Of a DNA stretch of 64,000 bases, positions 45,658 to 60,261 are shown one piece after another. Origin of the DNA: Rhizopus arrhizus. Lineage: Eukaryota > Mucoromycota > Mucoromycetes > Mucorales > Rhizopodaceae. The stretch lies in assembly GCA_024220505.1 (NCBI GenBank), contig JAKZZE010000033.1:1-64000 (forward strand), read 5' to 3'. Made by a program: the position numbers and the translations under genes. Below the pieces are notes generated by a model. It was not told the DNA's origin. It did not search any database and saw nothing but the letters and a program-made list of their open reading frames with translations. How positions within the stretch are numbered: the stretch's first letter is position 1; every line of letters starts with the position of its first letter.

Positions 45658-48361
45658 ATGTTTGTTATTAAAAGAGGTATGTTCCATCGCCTTGTCCTTT
45701 TTACCCCTTAACAATTTATTTCTCGCGATATAAAAGACGGAAGGAAAGAAAAGGTTTTATTTGATAAGATTACCTCGCGTATATCAAAATTGTGCTATGG
45801 TTTGAACGAAGACTATGTTATTCCTGTTAAAATATCTCAAAAGGTCATTTCCGGTGTTTATCAGGGCATCACTACCATTGAACTGGACAATCTTGCTGCT
45901 GAAACTGCTGCCTATATGACCACCAATCATCCTGATTTTGCTACGCTTGCTGCTCGTATTGTTATCTCAAACCTTCAGAAGGAGACGGATGATAAATTCA
46001 GTGCTGTTGTACAGAAATTGTATCATCATGAACATCCAAAGTTAAAGCAAGCAAGCCCTCTTGTTTCTAAGGAACTTTACGATGTAGTTATGGCTAATGC
46101 AAGCAAGATTGATGCTGCTATTAAGCATGAAAGAGATTATGACTTCAATTTCTTTGGATTCAAAACCTTAGAACGCAGTTATCTTTTAAAGATAAATGGT
46201 CGAATTGTTGAGCGTCCTCAGTATATGATCATGCGCGTTGCTATCGGCATTCACGGTGGTGACTTGGAAGGTGCCTTCAAGACCTACGATTTGATGTCTT
46301 CCAAATACTTTACTCATGCTACACCTACCTTGTTTAATGCTGGTACACCCAGACCTCAGCTCTCTAGTTGTTTCTTAGTTCAAATGCGCGAAGATAGTAT
46401 TGAAGGCATCTACGATACACTCACCACCTGTGCGCGTATATCAAAAGCAGCTGGTGGCGTAGGCGTTGCTGCACAAAAAATTCGTGGCTCAGGCTCTTAC
46501 ATTGCTGGAACCAACGGTACTTCTAATGGCGTAATTCCTATGCTGAGAGTTTTTAATGATACTGCACGTTTTGTAACCCAAGGTGGTGGTAAACGTAATG
46601 GAAATTTTGCCATGTACTTGGAGCCTTGGCATGTGGATGTCTTTGACTTTTTAGATTTGAGAAAAAACAACGGTGCCGAAGAAATGCGTGCTCGCGATTT
46701 ATTCTTGGGCTTATGGGTACCTGATCTTTTCATGAAGCGTAAGTATACTAATATTTTAGTTTTATAAATGTTTAAAAGAGACTCACTGAATTTGTTTAGG
46801 TGTCGAGCAAAATGGAAAGTGGTCCCTGTTCTGTCCTGATGAAGCACCCGGTTTATGGGACTCTTATGGTGAAAAGTTTGATGCTCTTTACATAAAGTAC
46901 GAAAACGAAGGTAAAGCTAGAAAAACAATTGAAGCTCAAAAACTTTGGTTCGCCATTCTGGAAGCACAAACTGAAACTGGAATGCCCTACATGCTCTACA
47001 AAGATGCCTGTAATGAAAAATCAAACCAAAAGAACCTTGGCACAATTACTTCATCTAACTTGTGTACAGGTAAATGAGGCACTTTAAAGTTTTTATTTAT
47101 CTCATTTTTATTTTACTGCTGTTTAGAAATTATTGAATACACTTCACCTGACGAAGTTGCTGTATGTAATTTGGCTTCTCTTGCTTTGCCTAAATTTGTT
47201 GACAAAGACACTAAAACATTTGATTTCGCTAAACTTCACGAAGTTACTAAGGTTGTCACCCGTAACTTGAACAAAGTTATTGATGTGAATTACTACCCAG
47301 TAGAAGAAGCTCGCAACAGTAACATGCGTCACCGTCCGTAAGTTAAATATACTTTTTGTTTTTAAAAGTTATTTATCTATTTTATTAGTATTGGTCTTGG
47401 TGTCCAAGGTCTTGCTGATGCATTCATTTTGATGGGCTTTCCCTTTGACTCTCCAGAAGCAGCTCAATTGAACCGAGATATTTTTGAAAGAATATATTTT
47501 GCAGCTCTTGAAGCCTCATGTGAACTTGCCAAAGAGCATGGCCCATATGAAACCTACCCCGGTTCACCTATCAGCCAAGGTATACTTCAACATGACATGT
47601 GGAATGTAAAGGACTCTGATTTTCTCGATTGGGATACTTTGAGATCCAACATCAAAAAGTACGGTGTTCGTAATTCGCTTTTGCTTGCTCCTATGCCAAC
47701 AGCTAGTACCAGCCAAATATTAGGTAACAACGAATGCTTCGAGCCTTACACGAGTAACATCTACACACGCCGTGTTCAAAGCGGTGAATTCCAAGTAGTG
47801 AACCAATTTTTGCTTAATGAGCTCGTTGACCTTGGGTTGTGGAACGATAACATCAAGAATATGATGATTGCTCACGGTGGAAGTATACAACGCATCCCTG
47901 GTATTCCTAATCGACTCAAGGAATTGTACAAGACTGTGTGGGAAATTTCGCAAAGAACCATTATTGATATGGCGGCTGACCGTGGTGCCTATATTGATCA
48001 GTCTCAATCGATGAACTTATTCACTGCCGAACCAAGTTTCGGAAAGTTGACTTCTATGCATTTCTATGCTTGGAAGAAAGGATTAAAGACGGGCATGTAT
48101 TATTTGAGGTCTAGACCCGCTGTAGATGCGATTAAAGTAAGTGTGCTTTATTGTCTTCTTCAATGTTTAAATGATTAACGTTTCTTTTTTCTACAACAGT
48201 TTACTGTTGATCAATTGGCACTTAAGCAAATGTCTTTATCTGAATCACAAGACGATAAATTTGATTCAGCTAAAGAAGCAGAAGAAGCAGAGCAAAGACG
48301 ATTGGCACAATTACAATGCTCTATAGATAACCGTGATGCTTGCCTCATGTGCAGTGGTTAA
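45658..48361 (+). CDS. RNR1: Ribonucleoside-diphosphate reductase large subunit (803 aa)
   Basis: Class Ia enzyme making dNTP precursors. Six exons: 45658-45676 (19 nt), 45737-46738, 46800-47069, 47127-47337, 47389-48136 and 48200-48361. An N-terminal ATP-cone region ([16 protein letters not shown]) precedes the ten-stranded barrel: [18 protein letters not shown] (redox Cys), [55 protein letters not shown] (catalytic Asn/Cys/Glu region), [29 protein letters not shown] and [24 protein letters not shown] end. The C-terminus CLMCSG carries the CxxC pair that relays reducing equivalents. No frame problems over 2.4 kb of coding sequence. Confidence 0.96.
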
Positions 48362-48629
48362 ATAAGTTGTAATTATACATTTGAGTATATAGTTTGTTCC
48401 CTTTTCTTATTATTTAATTTCTTATTTACTCATGCTTTTTTCCTCTCTCCTCACTCCTCTCATACATTTTACCATACATTTGAATTAGTCTTCCAATTCA
48501 TTTTATAAATAAAAAAATCACGGTCATCTTCCTATTACTCTTTTTCTTTTTTTTTTCTTAGAAAGCATGACAGTGACATATTAATAGCTCTTCATTTGAA
48601 CATCTCTAAACATCTATATTTATATTTAT

Positions 48630-51600
48630 TTATACTGTTTTCATATCGGAAGCTAGCAAAAACATGTTATTGAATGAAACAGACTTTCCGTAGTATTTTA
48701 AAATGTATCTAATTTCAAGGCATAGACCTTCATCTCCGTGAAGTAATTGCCAAAGTAGAGGATGTAACCAGTCTTTATCCAATTCACTGAGTCGATTTAA
48801 AAGTTCTACGTTTGTCTTGTTAATAAAATTATTTGTTTGTATTAGATCTAAAAAAACCTTTTAATAATTGAACCAAGTTTTCAGGAATACTGGCTGGACG
48901 TCTGCATCCTAATAAAGTAATATCGGTGTGCAAGGCAGATACCACTCGGTAAACAGCCATGAATATGCTTGGCTTGGAAGTTACACCATAGGGGCCATGT
49001 TGCATGAACTAAAATATAAATGAAATTAGCTTTTTTTAAATAAAACAAAAATAGGAAATTACCACTGCAGACATCGATTTGACAGATTTAGTAAATATAA
49101 TAAGCTGCTCGCAAATAGATTGAATATGCTCGAATCGAATGTCATCATCTCCTTTAAAGTACAACACGTCAAGGTCAACCCTGGCCCATTGAATGTCAAT
49201 TAAGTCTTCTTTATAGATGTTTGGATTTTCTTTTTCAAAGAGTGCTTTTGACTGATTGAGTTCATCTTCCCAGATAGTTTCTATTTTTTTAAGATGTACA
49301 AAAGTAAAAGAAAATCAGAAAAAATCATTTAGAATCTTATAAAATTTGCTACTCACGTAAGCTTTGTTCGTTTGTTAACACAGTTTTTAGAGCTGATTTC
49401 AAAGCATTGCTAGTTGAAAAGATACTAGTTAAATACTTGTGAACTAGCTCCAGAGCGCGTTCATGGTGCACAGGTGTTTGTAACTGCATTGCATATGAAA
49501 CAATATCAGCCGTGTCAGCACGAACGTCTACATCGTCGTCTTGCAAAAGCTGTGTTATGGACGTAAGAGCAATAATTCTTGCACTGTATGTATCGTCATT
49601 ACTGCTGCAATCTTCCAAACCTGAGAACAAGAAGCGAGATACATGATGAATGGATTTCACAGCAGCCTCACGTAAAGGTAGTGTAATCTCCTTTCGACTA
49701 AAATGCTCAATATAATTGCTCCAGATAGTGAAGCAACTTTGAGTCCATTCCTTATCTTCCAATTGATAGGTCTAGACTCAAAATTTAATTAATTGGATAA
49801 GATACACACTTACTCGTTTTGTACCTGCTTAAGTAAAGCTCCCAATAGAGGAAGAACAGATTCTTTGACAGAGAGTGGCTTCTTTTCAACAAAATTAGTT
49901 ATCAGTTTGTTCCAATACTGCTGAATAGTAAATGGTAATTTAGTTTCAGAAAGAGGATAGGGTGAATCGGGACGCAAGATCATTAAAAGTTTGACGGCCA
50001 AAACATAGCAGTTCTGATTCTCTTCTCCTTCAAAAGTTCTTTGTACTAAAATGTGATGCAGCTGAGTATCACTAAAATAATATGTTAAATAAAAAATTAA
50101 GAATAAAAGCAAAGCGGATTACCCCGAGAAACTTCTTTGACTAGATTTTAAATATCTTTCAAAATAATTTGCTAATTTCTCTAGTGCTAACAAGCGAATT
50201 TCATAATCTCGATCTTCAATCAAGCTCAAGATACTTTCTACATCAGCATTTGGTTCGTTGAGCACACTGAAAAGAATGATATTAGACGCAGCTTGTCTAA
50301 GCAAATAAGACCCTATTCCATCCATTTCACTGTCACTTATAGCTTTCATACAAGCAGACTTAGCGGCTTGTTTTAGCTCAGCAAAATAAGAGCTTGAGTT
50401 TTGAAGTAAGTCTGTAACCAATAAAAACAATTAGATTATGATTAAAACGGAATTGTTCAAGTTAAACTGTCTTACCATTTATCAGTTGCTTATCTTTATC
50501 ACCAGATGTCATCCAAGTATTATCAAAGAAAAATTCTGCGATAATTTGTAAAAGAAGGGCGCCATTTACATTACAGAATCGCTTTTCTTCAAATAATCGT
50601 AAAGCACGGAGAACAGTATCAGGCATTTCTTGGATGAATTGTGTATATATTTCTGATTTGCTGGTGCTGGAGTAAAGATGGCCACGCAAAAGGAATTGAG
50701 CTTGAACTAGCCTTCCATGAATTTCATTTTGCATCATATTATCTGAAAACTCTATCAGTCGTTTGGCTGTCGGAACTACATCAAGAACTAAAGGAACTAA
50801 TGCTCTAGCAGCCATCTCTCTAGTTTTGTAAATAGTGCTTGTTGCACATGGCATAACCAGAGGGATAAATGGTGTTAATATTGTCTCCTTTTCACCGTCC
50901 TCTTCTACAGATGGCTTCATACGAGAGAGTAAGGTCAAAATAGGATAAAGGCCAGGATGAACACTTGCAGCAGTAGCATTATTCAACAACTGATCAACAG
51001 CAATCTTAAGTTCTTTCAAAAGGTAAGGATGAAGGTCAGGATATCTGACAAAGAATTCACGACCCGTAAGGGTATTGACATGACTGTGTTCATCTTTTGT
51101 CTTTTTGGTACCAAATGTTCTTTGCAATAGTGTTGAAAATAACATAACAGAACAGTTGCGAATGGCCCAGCTGGATTGTAGTAAAAATAAGTTAGTTAGT
51201 TCTAAACAACAATCATTGAGCAACCATTACCTAAAAGAGGAAAATCCACTTATAGCCAGCGAAAAACCCCTTGATACATATTCCAACACGTGGCCGCCTA
51301 ATTTGGAATCCATAAAGATAGATCTCATAATATTGTAAGCATGCACTTGAGGAAGGTCTATTCTTTGGTCAGCATCCTTAGGCGGTTCCTCACTTGCAAG
51401 GGCCATCAAGTGCTTCATGGCTTTATCCAAGAGCTCCCTTTTAATGGATTGCTCACTACTAACAATTGCAAGGATACAAAGAGGTAAGCCAGCGCTTCGC
51501 CTGGTAATAGAGATATTACTAGACGTCAGCCCGTCAAGATCCTTTTGCAACCATTGAGAGGGAAGTCGTGAAATAGCTAGGTTGCTTGATGTTAGAAGTT

Positions 51601-54600
51601 TGGTGTTTAAGGAAACATAGGCAGGATAAACAGAAGAAAAAGCACCTCTGTGTCTGATGCTCGTCAAAAGATTATGAAAGAGCTCACCCGCCTTGACTAA
51701 ATCTTGATGTGTAAATATAGTTTTATCAGATGCTTCAGGCGAAACAGGTGCACCAGAGACCATAACTTGCAACAGTGAACTTGCCTCCTTAACAGCACGC
51801 CAGCAGCAGCTAAGAATGACTTGGTGTTTTGGTCCAGACAGACTATCGTCACCATCAATATCAATGTTATCATTTGATAAGGGATCTTCAATGTTCTCAT
51901 CCTCTCGATAATCAGATGGTACATTTCCTTCGGGAGAAGGATCTGAAAGCACATCCATTCCTGCGTCGCAAGCAGCTTCAATCAATTGAATGGCGCGCAT
52001 GTGTATCTTTTTCCAGTCGTTAAAATTCTTCTGGACCGTTGAGCTGTCATAGTCAAGCTCACGGAAAACATATTGGAGAGCGAGTAATGTGCCGTGCATA
52101 GGATGCTGTTGAGCGGCCAATAACAGATTTTGTTTAGCAGTCGTCACTTGCATTTCAAGCAAATCTAATAACTTTTCAGTGAAGACAACAGCAGCGCATT
52201 TGTTGCTCAAATCTTTGCTAGGTTTCTTAGCAACATCTACTTTTCTTTGCTCAGGATTTAAATCAAAGCCAAGGTTCACCACATACTTTTTGAATATCAA
52301 TCGGAACACCATAGCACCACTGTCACTTTCGCCAGCACGTGTACTTACAACGTTGTTCAATCCCCACCATAATAGATTTTGTACATCATTCTTAGACTCA
52401 ATACCAGGAAAAGGGCTTGGGAATTGAGTTAAAATATCAAATGCCTGTACGCGGTTAAAATCGTAAGGGTTCATGAAAATATTGATCAATAATTTGGATA
52501 AACGAGCATTTGCAACAGGGATTTGAAATGGGAAGTCTGGTTGCTGGTCTGCAAACCCCTCAATAGGTGGTAGTTCGGTAACACCAAAAATCTTGATTAT
52601 GATGCTTAAGATGCGTAAAGTTGTAGCAACGCGCTGATATGATGCACCAGGATACAACGATTTTGTAATAAAGTCACACAACCAGAACAGAAAGTTTTTG
52701 GCTTGGTTGATGCATTCTAATATGTTTGCTGAAACGGTTGGTGTATAGTTGCCCTTCTTAGTGACAGCATTTTCATCTGTTTGAGATAACTTGTATTGAC
52801 GATATTGTGAATATAGATTACTTCGAAGACGCGTCAAAAACTTGGTAAGATGAGCACACATTTGCTGACGGAACTCTGGAGCTGTAGAGTTCAAATTGAG
52901 GGGCAGAAAGAGCTTTATCATGTCCAATTCAATAGAAGTTATTTCAGCTGTAGCTTTACGAGACTCACACAAGAGACCGAGTACATCAATACGAACCTGA
53001 TGATCGCTGTGATATATTGCAAGTTTTAATGTATCAACTGAGATCTTTGTTGATTCATTGGTAGATTCTAGCGTATATGTATTTCCATCCACTATATCAA
53101 GGCCTCTTCCTGATTTTAGCACAGCAATAAATGCATTCAATCTGTAATTCATATTGAGATTGTCATCTTTCCATTTTGGATCTTGTAAGTTTTGTAAAAT
53201 ATTAATCATGTACCAAAATGATTGTGGTGTGATTTTGAAAAGAGGCTGTAACAAAAAGCCATTTGCATTTTTGCGAAGCAATTCAGAAGGGGATGTCAAG
53301 CACTGAAGTAGTGGTGATGCCCATAATTCTATCCATTTATCAATTGCATCTCTCGAGTTACTGTTGATGTCATATTTTATTTTTCCGTTATGACCTTTGA
53401 ATTTTTCATATCCTGGAATGGTGTCCTGAATACGGCGGTACAAGAACGTCAATAAGAAATATGTTATCTGAGGGCAAAGAATAAGACTGTCCATAGCAAG
53501 CAAGCACCTTTCAATTAAACGAGGCTCAGCATCCAAGAAGATGTCCGTATGTACCTTCTCTACAAGCATATTCAAAAGGGCGTACTTTACTTTTCTATGC
53601 CAGTCCATTGTCAACATGTTTCTTAACAAATTATTGACAAATATATTGTATGCATCTTTTTCATTATAAAAAGTCGATTTAAGTTGCATAAGTGAAAGCG
53701 AAAGCTCGAAAATTGTGCGAACCTATTTAATAGAAAAGTTATATTGTTTTTCTGGATTTCACTGCTTTGGTGAGTACCTTGTGTTGAATTGAATCTATTG
53801 GGTCATCCCAATGGTCCCAGACATAATGAATTAATTTATCCATGCTCTTTGGCTCAATAGGTCCAGAAGCCAAATCCATAGATACCTTATCTTGACATCC
53901 TTCCATAATTCCCTTTGTTTGCTGAAGCCAAGTTGCCATTGACTCAAACGTAACAACTTTACAAGAAGAATCTAAGCTTGGTGTACCACAGAACATATCA
54001 ATATAATAAAACATAATTTCATGGATATTTTTGAAGCCCAAGCTTGTTAAATTTATAAAAAAAATCAGTGAATGCCAAAAATTATGTGCGTACATACACT
54101 TACTTTTTGATAGGTCTGATTAAATCCAAATCAGATGGACAGCTCAAGAGAACTATTTCTTTTCTCAAGCTGGAGGCTAGCCCTCTCAAAATAAAAACCA
54201 TCGGAGCATCACGACTGTTCCATCCCTCGCTTCCAAGGAATCTAGTGCAAATTTTGGAGATACCAAGAACAGAATTTATTTGATCCGCAGAAGCATTTCC
54301 TTTCTTTGCAAAGAAACAACCGAGTACCCAATCACGCGCAACAAAAATATCATTTGCCAGATTAATAAAGGCCCCAATGGCCATTCCTGCAACCTGGTTA
54401 CATTCTTTGCTGTAGGTAGTTGTATCGATGCAAATATCCAATAAGGTTTGAATAGTTTTACTAAACAGCAGCACATCGCCATCATCTTTCAACCCTGATT
54501 CTACTTTCTTAAAAAGAGCTGGTCCAACTGATAATTGACGAGAAAATAATACTAAAATAGTTTTTGATATGAATTCAATGTTACTCATGAGTTGATCCAG

Positions 54601-55353
54601 ACTAGTATGTTGCCTTCCTGATTTAGTGTCGTCTTTATTTTTTATTTGATCGCGTGCAGCTTGCAGGTGGATAGTCAAATATTCAAGTGTTCCGCAAAAG
54701 TTGTTTGTGATGACATCCTGACCTAACTTGAATTTCAACATGGCGTAAATAGTCAAAGCCTTCTGTGAAATAGGTTTTCCTTCAAAGCTAGGCTCTGTAA
54801 CATGTTCTGAGATATACTTTGTATATAATGTATTAAACTGGAATTCTTTATCATTTTTTAAGCAGTTGCTGCAAGCTTCAATAAGTGGAACAAATGTTCG
54901 TCTGGACAGATTTTCTTGAGCGGCGAAATGTCCTAGTGAGGCAATAGGTTCGACGATATCTCTAATTTGTTCGAGCTCAATGGTTGATAATTGATTAGCA
55001 TCAAGCTTTTGCATCAATTTTGCTAAAGAAATTGACAGTATTGGGAAGAAGTTCTTTTCTTATTATGTTTTTTTTTTACCTGATTCTTTGATACAAGCAG
55101 CCTGTTTGTCCCAGGAAGCATCGTCAAGTGAAATCAGTTTTTTTAAAGACGAAACTGGAGATATGAGCTTATTCTCGGGGTTAGTCTGACAATACTTATC
55201 AAGTATGATAGCCCATGATTCAAAAAGAATTTTGGGAAGTTTGACAGGCTTTTGGCCCTTACTTGACTTCTCCATTAAATGATTAAAAAGGAAATTGATT
55301 TTTTTTTTCGGCAATGCAAGCTTCTTGAAAGAGTGGCTTATCAAATAACACAT
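48630..55353 (-). CDS. TRM732: THADA/Trm732 family protein, partner of Trm7 tRNA methyltransferase (about 2,046 aa)
   Basis: Eleven exons: 55353-55080, 55022-54104, 54042-53778, 53722-51231, 51170-50476, 50411-50123, 50071-49825, 49771-49357, 49280-49063, 49008-48858 and 48805-48630. An armadillo/HEAT-like alpha-solenoid throughout. The diagnostic DUF2428 block lies in exons 4-5: CCWRAVKEASSLLQVMVSGA, TSIRHRGAFSSVYPAYVSLN, SITRRSAGLPLCILAIVSSE, VHAYNIMRSIFMDSKLGG, WAIRNCSVMLFSTLLQRTFG and REFFVRYPDLHPYLLKEL. In yeast Trm732 lets Trm7 methylate ribose 32 of tRNA anticodon loops. An alternative start is ATG 55275. No frame interruptions across 6.1 kb of coding sequence. Confidence 0.88.
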
Positions 55354-55446
55354 ACTTTTGCTGCATAAAATATTAAAATAACAAAGAATAAATGTATGCA
55401 GTTTCGCGTTTAATAGTTTATTATTTACAAACATACAAAAAAACTT

Positions 55447-57019
55447 TTATGCTTTGTCTGAAGAAGTGGGAGGGATATGAGCGTTAATAGTTTCACACAC
55501 TTCTTTGGCAACTGCAGAGTTGCTTAACTTGAGGGCAAAATTAACTAATTTGGTTTCGCTTGTACCATCTTCCTTTGTATCTTTTTCAAATCCTGCAAAT
55601 CTAACAAACTTTTCTTGCATAATAAAAACTTTCATTCCTTGAAAGAGAAGCAAGTTCAATATGAGTCTGTAAACAGAATCAGCACGCATAACAAGACGTG
55701 TCTGCGGTGTTGACTTATTCTCTTCTTCCTTTACGTTGATACGAAAGGTTCCAACTCCACGCTCCTTCCAATTTCCAGAAGATCCATCTAAAATAAGAAG
55801 CTTAGCCTTGGTTTGATAAATAGTATCCTCATCTTCTTCGCCAGTTTTAACTATTAGAAATAACATTTTAAAATCATTCATCTAGCTTTAATTCAAATAT
55901 GGTTTACCATCAGTTGGCTTAATACCAGGTACTTTAACCTTTGCTTCTTTGCCAAAGTTGTGAGCTTCTTCCTCTTCGTCATCACTTTTAACTTCTTTTT
56001 CAGTCTCATTATTCATAGTTGATTCAGAAGGTATTAATGTATTCACTATTTTGTTACCAGAGCTAGCTGCTGCTGCAGCTGCTGCAAATGGCGATACAGT
56101 TGCTTTTGCAAAGGATGCAAATGACGGGGTAGAAGCAGGAGCAGAGGTATTTGGCCGTTCTTCCTTTGCTTTAGGAGCATCTTCAGTTTTTTTATCAGTG
56201 GTTGCTTTGATGCCGCCAAATCCAAAGCTGCTAAAGCCTCCAAAAGCTGGTTGCTATATGAAAAACAGTTTTAGCTGATATTCACAATAAAGCTTCAAAT
56301 ACTCACATTCACTTTAGAAGATGTAGGAACGGTCTGATGTACAGCAGCCCAGCCTTTCGTACCAAAGCCGGATGATGCACCAAAAGTATACTTTGGCTTC
56401 TCAGATATATCCTTGTTATTTTTGTTGTCTTTGGTAGAAATCTCTTCTTCTTCCTCTGCGAATTCACCCCAGTCGTCTTCATCGGATTTCGCGCCAAACT
56501 GTGTCAACGGCTTAGCAGTTTTTTCTTCTGCGATTTTCTTTTCTTCTGTGATTTGCTCGTCTTCCTTAGTGCCCATATTCTCGTCTTCTTCCTGGCTATC
56601 TGAAGGACTTTTGTCCTTAGTGGTCATTTCTTTCATATTTCGGCGAATCGTACTAACTGAAGCACTGTTGTTATCTTCTTCATCGCGCTTACTATTAGTG
56701 TATATTAGATTTAATTTTTTTTTACATTTCAAAAATAGACTAACGTTTTCTTTGAAGCAGAAACATCTGGAAGGATTTCTTCAGTTTCGTTATTCTATAA
56801 TTGATAATATAATTAATCTTGGGTGATGTGTAATTCACATGACAGTACCTCATGTTCTACTTCAATAGCAGTAGGTTCAACTGAGTGAGCTCTTCCTCTT
56901 TTCTTGTTTGAAGCAGAGTCTTCTACATGATACATTATTTAGTTCTAATGAAATCATCGTCAAAAGGCAAGAAATTGTATTATACCAAAGTCGTTAAGTG
57001 AATCAGGAGGTGAGGACAT
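55447..57019 (-). CDS. Ran-binding-domain protein, RanBP3/Yrb2-like (430 aa)
   Basis: Six exons: 57019-56986, 56922-56849, 56794-56745, 56691-56307, 56253-55908 and 55850-55447. The N-terminus has a basic KKRGR likely nuclear localisation signal and long acidic Ser/Glu-rich stretches. The middle has FG-type motifs (TFGASSGFGTKGW, FGGFSSFGFGG, SFASF). The C-terminus is a Ran-binding domain (YQTKAKLLILDGSSGNWKER, GVGTFRINV, TRLVMRADSVYRLILNLLLF, KFVRFAGF, FALKLSNSAVAKEV). Nuclear RanBP3/Yrb2 proteins assist Crm1-dependent export; a nucleoporin of the Nup2 type is an alternative, but there is no N-terminal importin motif and few FG repeats. It lies 93 bp upstream of TRM732 on the same strand. 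Confidence 0.8.
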
Positions 57020-60000
57020 ACTTTCTATAACTTTACTCAAAAAAAAAAAAAAAAAATGAAAATAAATTATACTCGTATTATGCGGAACTTAAAAGCTGAA
57101 CCATAAAAATTTGCATATAGCAATGTTAAGTTTGCAAATAAAGGTGAATAGCTATATTGCCTATTCGTATGTCTCTTTGTGTTCTGATATTTGACTGCCT
57201 CGTTCTTTAAAAATAAAGAAAGAATACATTTATTTAACAGAGTCTATTGACTTTACTCAAGAAATAGAATTGTAAATCGCACATCCATTCACAAAGTTTG
57301 AATGATAAGACATTAATCTTATAAAAGTCATGTTTTAACTTAAATCAATAGTATACTGCATATGTACCATATATGACACTCCTCATAGGCACAATATACA
57401 TTTTTAAGGGAAAATACTATGTTTCAATCACATTTTTAAAAGCTTTACAGCTTTAGGTTACAATCCTTAGTTGACAACTTTTAAAATTCTAGCTTATTAC
57501 AGTGAGCTCCAAGTTTGTAGCAATTTAAACAGATTGGCAAGCAACTGCATATAAGCATACATATGCAGTAATTTAATTACGCCTTTGTCATCTTGTAATT
57601 ACTACTTTACAAGCATATTTTAATTTGGTTTTCATAATGCATATTGATGTTTAATCAAAATAGAATTTTAAAGCTATGTGGTAGCTTCTCTCATTCTTTG
57701 TTGAAGTTTCATTTATCATTGGAGCTAATAGAAGCACAGTCAATTGTGAGCATGTATTTAATATGTTTTAATTAATTACATTGAAGGAAAGGGCTTTATA
57801 GGCAGCTTAAGCCTTGAATAAATGAAGCAACAAAACAAAAAGCTATTATTTCTTGAATTACTCTGAGTTTTATATTTATTTGACTTTAAAATCACACCAT
57901 ATTTGAATGGGAATAATTACTTAGTGTCTATTTGATATAGATGATTGAAAAAATAGCTTGTGATTTGCATATTTTACGTACTTAATCACTGTATTACCTT
58001 TTTTTTTTAAAATAAATAAAAATATTTACAAACTGGATATAATGATTAGTCATTGAGATGCTAAATGCTCAACATCTATTCTAATTAATAAACTAATACA
58101 TTAACTAATATGATAATTATTTATAAAAGTACTAAGGCTTAAAAAGAAATGTAAACCTTTTATACCATCAAATTAAATGGACATAGTATAAAACTATTTT
58201 GAAAAAATAACGGAGAACTATAATATAAAACACAGTACTTGTACTATTTCAACCCATAAGACAGCCATAATACGGAAACTATGGTTATTACTACAGTAAG
58301 ACAGCTGATTATCACATAAAAAGCATTTTATAACAGCTGTAAGTTTCATCATAGTACTACTGAGCTGGATTGTATAATAAAAATCAACTTGGATATCTCC
58401 AAAAAAAGCTCTCACAAACATTGTTATTGAAATTTTGCCGATATATATTATCTTTTTTATTCAGTCAATATCTCATGTACATTGAATAAGGAACTGCTAT
58501 CATTTATAGAGACTCAAGTGAAAAAAAACAGACAGAAACATTTTTAATTAATAGTCAATAGGAATTATTAAAAGTTTGAAGTTTCAAATTATTTTGACTT
58601 CATATATAATTTTGAGCATCAAATATGCATTTAAAGCTAAGAATAAGATATTTAATAGACACAAACATTTGACTTTTTGCTAGTTAAAAAATCAAAATCA
58701 AATTTAAGGAAATCAATTTACAAGGTACCTTGTCTCATAACAATAAAGATTATTTGTTGGTAGAAAACACAGAAGTGCACATTTAAAATTTATAAAAGGC
58801 GAAAGATTGAAGTAGCAAAAACGATTGATAACTTTATCAAGTAAATTTGTGAACCCATTTACTAAAGTTTCGCAATACCTTCAGAATCCCCCATATTGAT
58901 GGAAGGCAATGAATTGATGCATGTAGCAAAATTTGTAATAGCTTGGAGAATGGTACGCTGTATTTAACGATCAATATGATCTGCTGAATTTCCATATTTG
59001 GATCTGATTGAAAATGTTTGAATGTAAATAAAATATAGATATACAATCATATTAATATTTTCATTGATTGATGTTACTTAGACTAAAGATGCAATAAAGA
59101 ACAAGGGCATCTTTTCATATGACAAGCCTTTATTTTAATATACATTTTATACCTTTTTATAGTGGTTTGTATGCATTTGATTTCCCCTTATTTAATATAC
59201 TTTTAGATCACCTTTTTTTTGCAAAAAAGAAGAAAGAGACTTCATTATTTTATAGACAAACACAATCTATGTACTTCGTTTCAAGAGTTCGCCACTTTAT
59301 TTGCAAAACACTCATGACTTACCTTATACCGATTCTATATACACGGTAGCTAAATAGTCAACTGAATACGATGTAACTTTCTTGCTTACCCTCTTTTTTA
59401 CATTCTTAGTAGTATAGAGATTTCCCTTCGTCAGCATCCTAATATCATTGAATACGCAGTTTGCAGTGCTAGGGTATTCCAACAGTCAATAATAAAGATA
59501 TAGTATGAAATATTTTTTATTTGTGCTGCTATGATTTCAATCACTTTAAAAAAGGAGTGTTTTTATACAAGCTTTTGAATACATTTGACTACCTATTAAA
59601 GTTAGTAGAGTGCAACCACTTATTCAATTAATAAATTATATGGTATTTATTTAAAAATATTATATAAAGACATCTAAACCAGTATTCCCTTTTGATGTAA
59701 TACTTGCCATTAGTAACATTCATAAATATAGCCAAGAATATAAGAATGTACTTAGGTTCGTTTTTATATTAGATTCAATATATAACTTTATACATATCCA
59801 TATTCATCATATTCACCTACAGAAGTAGTGATTCTTTTTTCTTTTTATTATTCACTGAGTTGACTGTAATAACAAAAATTCAAATGAAACGATGAAAACG
59901 CTAAGAACGACATGAGATGGGTTTGTATACAATGATTGCATATACAGCTTTTTGTTCATTTAATTTGATGGGTTATTTCACAAATTCTTAAACTATTTTG

Positions 60001-60261
60001 AATTTTGCTTTATGGAATAATCCCTTTTTTCTTTTTTCAAATTTATAAACAATGACGTTTTCCTTACCCTTTATTAGCAGTGCCCCTTATGACCAAGCAC
60101 CCAGTCCATTTTTAATAGAACCCCTTATAAAAAGCACCCAGTCCGTTTATCAATAATGATTAACCAATAAAAGTTTGGCCAAAAAACAAGCAAAAATTCT
60201 CTAAAAAAAAAGTATAAATAAAGCAGCTTTTTTTCAGCTTTCCACTTTTTTTTTTTTTTTC
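57020..60261. other. Gene-poor A+T-rich stretch (left part)
   Basis: About 3.2 kb with no ORF over 80 codons and no recognisable protein. Composition is very A+T-rich with many short A and T runs. It includes the RanBP3-like promoter near 57020-57200. No tRNA gene was recognised. Confidence 0.5.
60083..60144 (+). repeat. Imperfect 24-25 bp direct repeat upstream of a candidate RNA
   Basis: CCCCTTAT...AGCACCCAGTCC occurs at 60083-60107 and again at 60121-60144, with start-to-start spacing of 38 bp. The shared block AGCACCCAGTCC is exact. The pair sits about 70-130 bp upstream of a TATA box (60213-60220), a position suitable for an upstream promoter element; that role is inference. Confidence 0.6.

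Noticed and set aside
48630..55353. Proteasome activator Blm10/PA200
   Set aside because: Similar size and HEAT-like character, but the RHRGAF, RRSAG and FFVRYPDLHPYLL blocks are those of THADA/Trm732 (DUF2428).
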